This document shows, piece after piece, positions 16,620 to 21,327 of a DNA stretch of 21,327 nt. The notes beneath the pieces were generated by a model. That model did no database searches, had not been told where the DNA came from, and saw only the letters and a program-made list of their open reading frames with translations. The first letter of the stretch is position 1; each line of letters starts with the position of its first letter. Source of the DNA: Actinobacteria bacterium UBA912 (lineage in GTDB: Bacteria > Actinomycetota > Coriobacteriia > Anaerosomatales > UBA912); assembly GCA_002293965.1 (NCBI GenBank), contig DBEG01000159.1, positions 1-21,327 of the forward strand. Reading direction: 5' to 3'. A program made the translations under genes and the position numbers.

Positions 16620-19600
16620 TTATGCCTTCTCGATCCTGCAAAGCAGGGCCTTGTACTCGGGAATGATCGTGTTCGCATCGAAAGCGTCATGACAAAGGTC
16701 GTTGGCGCGTGATCCCTTGGAGAGACCTCTGTCGCCCCAGTGGAACGGAATCGCCACCACTCCACGGCCGACTCTCTGGTTGTTCTGGAGTCCTACGCCG
16801 ACCTTTGCCCGGAATCCTTTCGCGAACTGACCGCTACCGGGGGTGGCGGCGTTCTGGTCTGCGATCGAATCGCTCCGGCATGTGATGATGTTGACCCAGT
16901 CACCCGTCTTGATTCCCAATGCTGCCGCATCAACCGAGTTGATCTCGATCCACGGATCGGGCTCCAACTCGACGTTGACAGCGTTGTTGCGGGTCATCGG
17001 TCCACCCTGGAAGTGCTCTACGGAGCGCATGGTCGTCAGGACCAGTGGGTAATCGGCCACGTTGATCCCGCCTCTTCCAGCAAGAGGGGTGTCCGATCTG
17101 ATAAGGTCCCACTGACCTGTCCCACGCGTGTTGCGACCCCAGGTGGCGACCAAGTCCGGACGAGGCGACTCGTACGGCTCGGTGTGCCCGGGGAACCTGC
17201 CCGCCAGCGAATGTCCTCCTTGGAAGTGAGGGCTCGCCGGATTGGTGTATGGCTGACCGATGAACGCCACGTCCGGCCTGTCTGACAGACGGTGGTAGTA
17301 CCTGAACCAGCGTGAGTAGTTGAGGTCGCGGCCCGAGCGGGTAGCGCTGGTGACGAAAATGCGCTGCACCGAGTCCGGCCCCATGAACCAGTCGAGGGCG
17401 TCCCCAGGGACCTCGCCGTTGTTGTAAAGGACCCGCCTGTTGACCAGCCAGGCATAGCCCCAAGCTGGATATGCAAGGGTGCCATTCGGGTCGGTAGTCA
17501 CGCGCTGCTTCGCACGGTTGTTCAACAACCAGGGATCCTGCCCCGCATGTCTGTTCGTCGTCCGATCAGTACTGTATCCACCCGTCACCAACCAGCCTGC
17601 ACCGGTTCCCGGCGTACAGGTCTCACGGTAGATTTGCTCGGTTATCCACTCCGAGCCGTAGACCGGACCCGTCCTCGGTGCGGTTTCTGCACCACGCCAG
17701 ATCTCGGCGGTTCCGCTGACGTCCTCGAATGCTGTCGCTCCACCGGGAGTCCAGCCGTAGCGATCGCCGTACAGCGTCTGGTAGGCGCTCGTGAACGGGA
17801 CGCCCAGCGCAGCCCATGCGGTGGTCAGGTGAGAGAATGCCCCCGCACCATCCAGTGCATGTGCAAGGCGGAACAGAAGCTCGATATCTGCCTTGCTGTT
17901 GCCCTTCGGTTTGGTGGCCCGCTCACGCCACTGCAGCACGCGTCCTGAGTTGGCCGAGCTTCCAGCCTCTTCGACGTAGGAGCACGCGGGAATCAGATAG
18001 GTCACGCTGCCGGGCTTGCGCGGCAATGCCGCCGTCTCGGTCTCGAACATGTCGACCACTACCAAGGTGTCGAGCTCACGGATGCCGTCGCGGATGTTCT
18101 TCAGGCGAGCTTCGGTGACGGCCACGTTCATGCCCCACATCACCATCGCCTTCAATTCACCAGCAGCCGCTTTTCTGAACATCTCGATGTGATGATCACC
18201 GTTGGTCTTGGGCCACAGATCGTAGATCGCGTTGGTGCGGGCACGATCCGCTACAGGAAGACTCATCCACGTCGGACTTCCGAAGAAGTTGTAGGTCATG
18301 TTGAGGAATCCGCGTTGTTGCAGGCTGAGCGCCGCCGTGTTGTAGGCGTCATCGTAGGAGCCATTCATGTTGGTCCTAACGCCCGCCCCGTTAACCGGCA
18401 CGCCCCAAAGCCCTCCGTCCATGTACTTACCGAATGCGTTCGGGTCAGCACTGGTCATCGTGCTCGGATTGCCCGAGTAGAACGGGATCAGGTTGAAGAG
18501 GTTCCCGTTGTCCGTCGAGCCCTGGACGTTGTGGATGCCTCGCAAGGCGTTGATTCCTCCACCAGCGCGACCCAAGTTGCCCGTCAAAGACATCAAGACG
18601 CTGAAAGCCCTCACGTTCTGGGCACCATGCGTGTGCTGGGTAAGACCCATCGCATAGAGCATCGTCGTGGCCTTGTAGCCTGGAACTCGGGGGTCCTGGG
18701 ATCCCGCACCGAACTGCGCCCCTGTCGTGGGGTGACCCGGAGACGAGCAGCGACCGTTCTCAATGTACGCATTGATGGTGTAGTCGAGATCATCGACGGT
18801 ACATCCACAGATGTCGGCCACAGCCTCCCGTGTGTAAGGATCAAGGTGTGCCTTCAACCGGTTGTATACCGTGTTCGGGTCGGCGAGGACATCAGTTGCC
18901 CGCCTCGGGAAGTTCGAGATGACCGTATTAGCCGCCTCGCCACCAACTGCAGGAAGACCCGTCGAAGCCACGATGGTCTCGCGTTCGTAGTCGGTACCGT
19001 CGGCGCGCAAGATGAAGCGTGCGTCCGTGTGACGCGAACAATTGGGTACGGCTGTTGGGGTGCTTGCCGAACCCGGTTCGCCATCGGTGAAGAACATCCC
19101 GGCTCCGCCGGCAGCCCAGTTCGCGGGTGCCGACCAATTGAGGTACTCGAAGAACCTCACCCTGACCGGATCGGAGGCCGGTCGGGCTTCCAGGTTCTCG
19201 ATGATCCCCCTCGAAATGGCATTGCAGTACGCGATATCTGTTCCAGGACGTATCCTGATGAACCTGTCGGCTACGACTGCAGTCCTCGTCTTTCGAGGAT
19301 CGATCACGAGCAGTTTCCCACCCTTTGCCCTGGCTCGGTTGATGTGTGCCATGCTCATCGGGTGGTTCTCGGCGGGGTTACCGCCCATTACGACTATGAG
19401 CGACGAGTTGCCGAGGTCGTTCCATGTGTTCGACATCGCGCCACGCCCGTACGCGGCGGCCAGACCGGCCACCGTGGACGAGTGTCAAAGTCGAGCCTGA
19501 TGCTCGACGTTCGATGTTCCGAACTGAGCGATCAGGCGACGATAACTGAAGTTCTGCTCGTTGTTCAGGTGCGAAGAGCCAAAAAACGCTACGCTCTTGC

Positions 19601-20114
19601 TGTTGTGCCCATTGGCTGGCGTGACCGGTCCGCGTGCGGAAACCATCCTGGCTGCGATATCAGTCATTGCATCTGTCAGCACAACCTTGCTCCAAGGTCC
19701 GTCTCCGGTCCTCTTGTAGGCGACGCCATCGGTGAACGCGGAATCGAATGCGAACACGTTGTTCACCGGATGGGGTCCTGGCAATGTTCCCAATCGGTAT
19801 GGGTTGGTCACCAGCTGATAACCGCCGGCACCTTTCGAGCACAAACCGCCCGAGTTCAGTGGAGACATGTGGTCGCCGTAGACGTCGATCACGTTTCCGG
19901 TTGCATCGACATCGATGAGCTGTCCACAACTCGCCGAACAGTACGGACAGGTCGTGTGGTAGGTCTCTGCAACCGGTGCTGCTGACGCAGAAGCCGGGTG
20001 GAGAGCGAAATCCGCGCCGACTGCCGCGGCAGCAGCTGCAGCAGCACCGGTCTTGAGGAAGTCCCTTCGACTCATCCCCTTACGCGGTTCCTTCTTGTGG
20101 TCAAGTTCGTCCAT
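16620..20114 (-). CDS. fdhA: Selenocysteine-containing formate dehydrogenase catalytic (alpha) subunit, Tat-exported, read through in-frame UGA
   Basis: One gene of 1,165 codons, including the stop, oxidises formate to CO2 (or reduces CO2) at a molybdenum or tungsten bis-pterin site. Two open segments, 20114-19488 and 19484-16620, are in the same frame and separated only by TGA at 19487-19485. Context across the TGA is QARL-U-HSSTVAGLA then GRGAMSN, matching the Sec site of FdnG-type enzymes, so the codon encodes Sec210, followed by the conserved His211. The N terminus has a Tat signal with Arg16-Arg17 in SRRDFLK, then a [4Fe-4S] site Cys56, Cys59, Cys63, Cys92 followed by Lys94. The C-terminal pterin-binding part ends in EYKALLCRIEKA. 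GGAGGGAAGG precedes the ATG. Automatic annotation may split it into two genes or call a pseudogene. It is somewhat longer than E. coli FdnG (about 1,015 aa). Confidence 0.94.
19449..19487 (-). promoter_or_regulatory. Bacterial SECIS element with selenocysteine UGA codon
   Basis: In the mRNA, UGA (19487-19485) is followed after 18 nt by loop GGUCU (19466-19462), closed by a 7-bp stem GGUGGCC/GGCCGCC (19473-19467 with 19461-19455). Counting the U of UGA as 1, U17, G23 and U24 fall exactly where they do in the E. coli fdhF SECIS, the bases known to be needed for SelB recognition. U17 is opposite a G here, so it is a wobble pair or bulge. The outer stem continues with C-G pairs around an A-C mismatch. 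This implies that the host has SelA, SelB, SelC and SelD. Confidence 0.92.
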
Positions 20115-20250
20115 GTGTCCTTCCCTCCTTCACTTCTCGATCCTATAACCGGACATACCCACTTTCGTTGGGGAAATCACGCGGTCGCGTTCAGTTGGGG
20201 GGCGGCATCACCGACCTCTGAAAGACGTCAGCAAGAGGTGGGGAGCAAGA

Positions 20251-20302
20251 AAAGACCGGCCAACCAGGGGCTAAGATCCCCAATCCTGTTGAGCCGGTCT
20301 TT
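20251..20302 (-). terminator. Rod-shaped intrinsic terminator in the fdhA leader
   Basis: A perfect 10-bp stem, AAAGACCGGC with GCCGGTCTTT, encloses further pairing: CAAC/GTTG and GGGG/CCCC around a 7-base loop. On the minus strand the 3' arm runs into TCTTTTC, as expected of a Rho-independent terminator. It ends about 135 bases before fdhA and would stop transcripts starting at the 20434-20462 promoter unless antitermination occurs. Confidence 0.65.
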
Positions 20303-20427
20303 GCGGTTTGCATCAAACCATTCACTTCCTTACCCCGAAGGTCTCGCATGAAAGCCCAGCTTTCTTGCGGTTAGCCTGTAAAGCGGATCGGGCTGCCGGC
20401 CCTCTAGTAACATCCGTTACAAGCTCT
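20251..20427 (-). ncRNA. Candidate structured leader or small RNA upstream of fdhA
   Basis: The predicted transcript of about 177 nt starts near 20427 and ends at the terminator. Hairpins seen in order: GTAAC-ggat-GTTAC (20420-20407); GGGC-cggca-GCCC (20402-20390); CGCA-a-GAAAGC-tgg-GCTTTC-a-TGCG (20369-20345), with a symmetric A-A mismatch; GGTTTG-atg-CAAACC (20319-20305); then the terminator rod. I do not recognise a known riboswitch class. Position upstream of a Mo/W selenoenzyme makes a cofactor-, metal- or selenium-responsive attenuator possible, but a free small RNA is equally compatible. Structures are by eye. Confidence 0.45.
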
Positions 20428-20433
20428 GCAAAT

Positions 20434-20462
20434 ACTATACGCCTGATGCGCTAAGGCGTCAA
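20434..20462 (-). promoter_or_regulatory. Strong sigma-70-type promoter for the fdhA leader, with internal inverted repeat
   Basis: The -35 TTGACG (20462-20457) and -10 TATAGT (20439-20434) are separated by exactly 17 bases, each one mismatch from consensus. Transcription would start near 20427. A perfect inverted repeat ACGCCT-N9-AGGCGT (20459-20439) spans the spacer and could be an operator. It lies only 26 bases past the stop of the NHL-PIN gene, so the hairpin might alternatively serve that transcript's 3' end. Confidence 0.7.
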
Positions 20463-20487
20463 GAAATTCTCGTGCTCACCGAACAGC

Positions 20488-21327
20488 CTAGCGACGGACG
20501 GTCTTTCCAAAGCGTTCAACGTATCCCTTGACATCGAAGACCTCGATTCCCAGACGTCGGGCCTGGCTCGCCAGCCGCGCATCTTGGGTGCAAAGTCTCT
20601 TGGCGCGTTTCGCCAGCACCAGCAGGGCTGCATCTTCGTAGCCTAGGCCATGTTTGGCTACGAGAACCCGAGCATCCGAGTCCGAGAAGGCGGACTTCCT
20701 GATCAACTTGCCCAGATCGTCGCCCTCGATCAGTCTTCCAGCGAATGCCGGATGGATCTGCTCGGGCGTCAAAAACATGCGGAACCTACGGCGCAAGAGA
20801 TCCACTCGACCGGCTTCAATCAGTGCATCGACGAAGTCCTCCGTGACTACGAACTTACGTCGACGGAGTAGGAACGGCAGCAAGGGCAAGAGCAGCAGCG
20901 GCAACAGCCATGCAAGCGTCTCAACGCGGAAGCCCGGTGGAACTGGGAGCACTATGGCCTGCTGCGGCCACTCCCAGACCTGGACCTGGTGGTTCTCTCG
21001 GTCGGTGACGTAGATCCTGCCAGCCGCATCCAAGTCGATTGCGTTGGCGAACGAGAACTGGCCAGGGCCTATCCCCCGTCCCCCGAAGCTAGTGATCTTG
21101 TTGCCATCCAGGTCGTAGACATCGATTGCGTGCGCTAGGGCGTCGACCACATACAGACGGTCCTGTTCATCTATCGCGAGGCCACGGGGTATGCCCGCCG
21201 TCGCTATGATGTAGTCGAACTCACCCTCCTTGTCGAAGACCTGAACGCGCCTGTTGTTGCTGTCACTGACGAAGACCCGACCGTCATCGCTGATAGCGAT
21301 GTGATTGGGGAAGAACAACCGGCCCGG
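20488..21327 (-). CDS. NHL-repeat propeller - transmembrane - PIN-like domain protein (partial, 5' end beyond window)
   Basis: The frame is open to the right edge (279 residues visible). A TTG at 21318 is a Leu codon inside an NHL repeat, not a start, since the repeat continues upstream of it. Residues about 1-125 contain NHL units (FPNHIAISDDGRVFVSDSNN, IPRGLAIDEQDRLYVVD, FANAIDLDAAGRIYVTDREN). A transmembrane helix follows (TLAWLLPLLLLPLLPFLL) with RRR after it, suggesting the C terminus is cytoplasmic. The last 120 residues resemble a PIN/NYN-type nuclease fold, with acidic residues in VVTEDFVDAL, GYEDAALLVLAK and LCTQDARLASQARRLGI. The function is unknown. The architecture suggests an outside sensor coupled to an inside RNA-binding or nuclease-like domain (inference). 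Confidence 0.82.
   Translation of the reverse strand, partial: PGRLFFPNHIAISDDGRVFVSDSNNRRVQVFDKEGEFDYIIATAGIPRGLAIDEQDRLYVVDALAHAIDVYDLDGNKITSFGGRGIGPGQFSFANAIDLDAAGRIYVTDRENHQVQVWEWPQQAIVLPVPPGFRVETLAWLLPLLLLPLLPFLLRRRKFVVTEDFVDALIEAGRVDLLRRRFRMFLTPEQIHPAFAGRLIEGDDLGKLIRKSAFSDSDARVLVAKHGLGYEDAALLVLAKRAKRLCTQDARLASQARRLGIEVFDVKGYVERFGKTVRR

Larger units (their letters stand above)
20115..20487 (-). other. 373-base non-coding region upstream of fdhA
   Basis: There is no convincing gene on either strand. From right to left it holds a strong promoter, a chain of hairpins, a terminator-like rod and about 135 bases leading to the fdhA ribosome-binding site (AAGGAGGGAAGG). The last part contains ACCTC/GAGGT arms around a GACGTC palindrome, and a TATAGG hexamer without a good -35. 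The individual elements are listed separately. Confidence 0.7.

Noticed and set aside
19473..19500. Nonsense mutation or frameshift splitting the formate dehydrogenase gene
   Set aside because: The two parts are in the same frame, the only stop is UGA within the conserved Sec motif, and a SECIS hairpin follows at the exact spacing.
18189..19985. Long open frame (598 codons) on the plus strand
   Set aside because: It lies wholly opposite fdhA, has no recognisable motif and no good ribosome-binding site; it is a by-product of GC-rich codon use on the other strand.
20251..20427. Known molybdenum-cofactor, cobalamin, c-di-GMP or other named riboswitch
   Set aside because: I could not find the conserved strings I remember for these classes; the leader is reported only as an unclassified structure pending an Rfam search.
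20345..20427. selC (tRNA-Sec) or another tRNA beside the selenoprotein gene
   Set aside because: No T-loop TTCGA/TTCAA motif with a flanking acceptor stem or CCA is visible here or elsewhere in the window.
21316..21318. TTG as the start of the NHL-repeat gene
   Set aside because: The frame stays open to the window edge, and the residues around the TTG (GRLFFPNHIAIS) are mid-repeat, so the gene begins outside the window.

Overview
The window looks like a chromosomal segment of an anaerobic, fairly high-GC, Gram-positive-type bacterium. The best guess is an actinobacterial lineage related to Coriobacteriia. The reasons are a CWB2 cell-wall-binding protein, a Bacillus-type chemotaxis set with cheC and cheD, large exported multiheme c-type cytochromes, and a selenocysteine formate dehydrogenase. 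This placement is inferred from gene content only. Almost everything is on the minus strand; the one clear plus-strand gene is an L,D-transpeptidase.

Region 1 (1-7100) is a compact chemotaxis operon read right to left: cheR, a sensor-less membrane chemoreceptor (mcp), cheW, cheY, cheB, cheA, cheC and the start of cheD, which runs off the left edge. Most junctions overlap or are only a few bases apart. A -10-like TACAAT precedes cheR in the spacer shared with the divergent L,D-transpeptidase gene (7116-8156, plus).

Region 2 (8185-15738) encodes exported proteins, all minus strand: a 14-haem-site cytochrome with an FG-GAP/VCBS-type propeller between two haem blocks, a YCF48-type propeller fused to three CWB2 cell-wall repeats, and a lipoprotein translationally coupled to it. 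A 12-bp GC hairpin at 14445-14473 separates these from a hexahaem cytochrome.

Region 3 (14521-20470) is a formate dehydrogenase operon: a catalytic subunit of 1,164 residues with an in-frame UGA (Sec210) and a textbook bacterial SECIS, a 16-Cys ferredoxin subunit with a C-terminal membrane helix, and the hexahaem cytochrome. No cytochrome b (FdnI-type) gene is present in the window, so electrons may pass to c-type cytochromes outside the membrane. Upstream lies a near-consensus sigma-70 promoter followed by about 175 nt of hairpin-rich sequence ending in a rod-like intrinsic terminator. This is a candidate attenuator, riboswitch or small RNA.

Region 4 (20488-21327) is the 3' part of a gene for an NHL-repeat propeller, a transmembrane helix and a PIN-like domain. 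It continues past the right edge.

The most interesting elements are the Sec-formate dehydrogenase/hexahaem operon with its structured leader, the cytochrome-propeller-cytochrome protein, and the NHL-TM-PIN fusion. No tRNA, rRNA, CRISPR array, insertion sequence or phage gene was seen.
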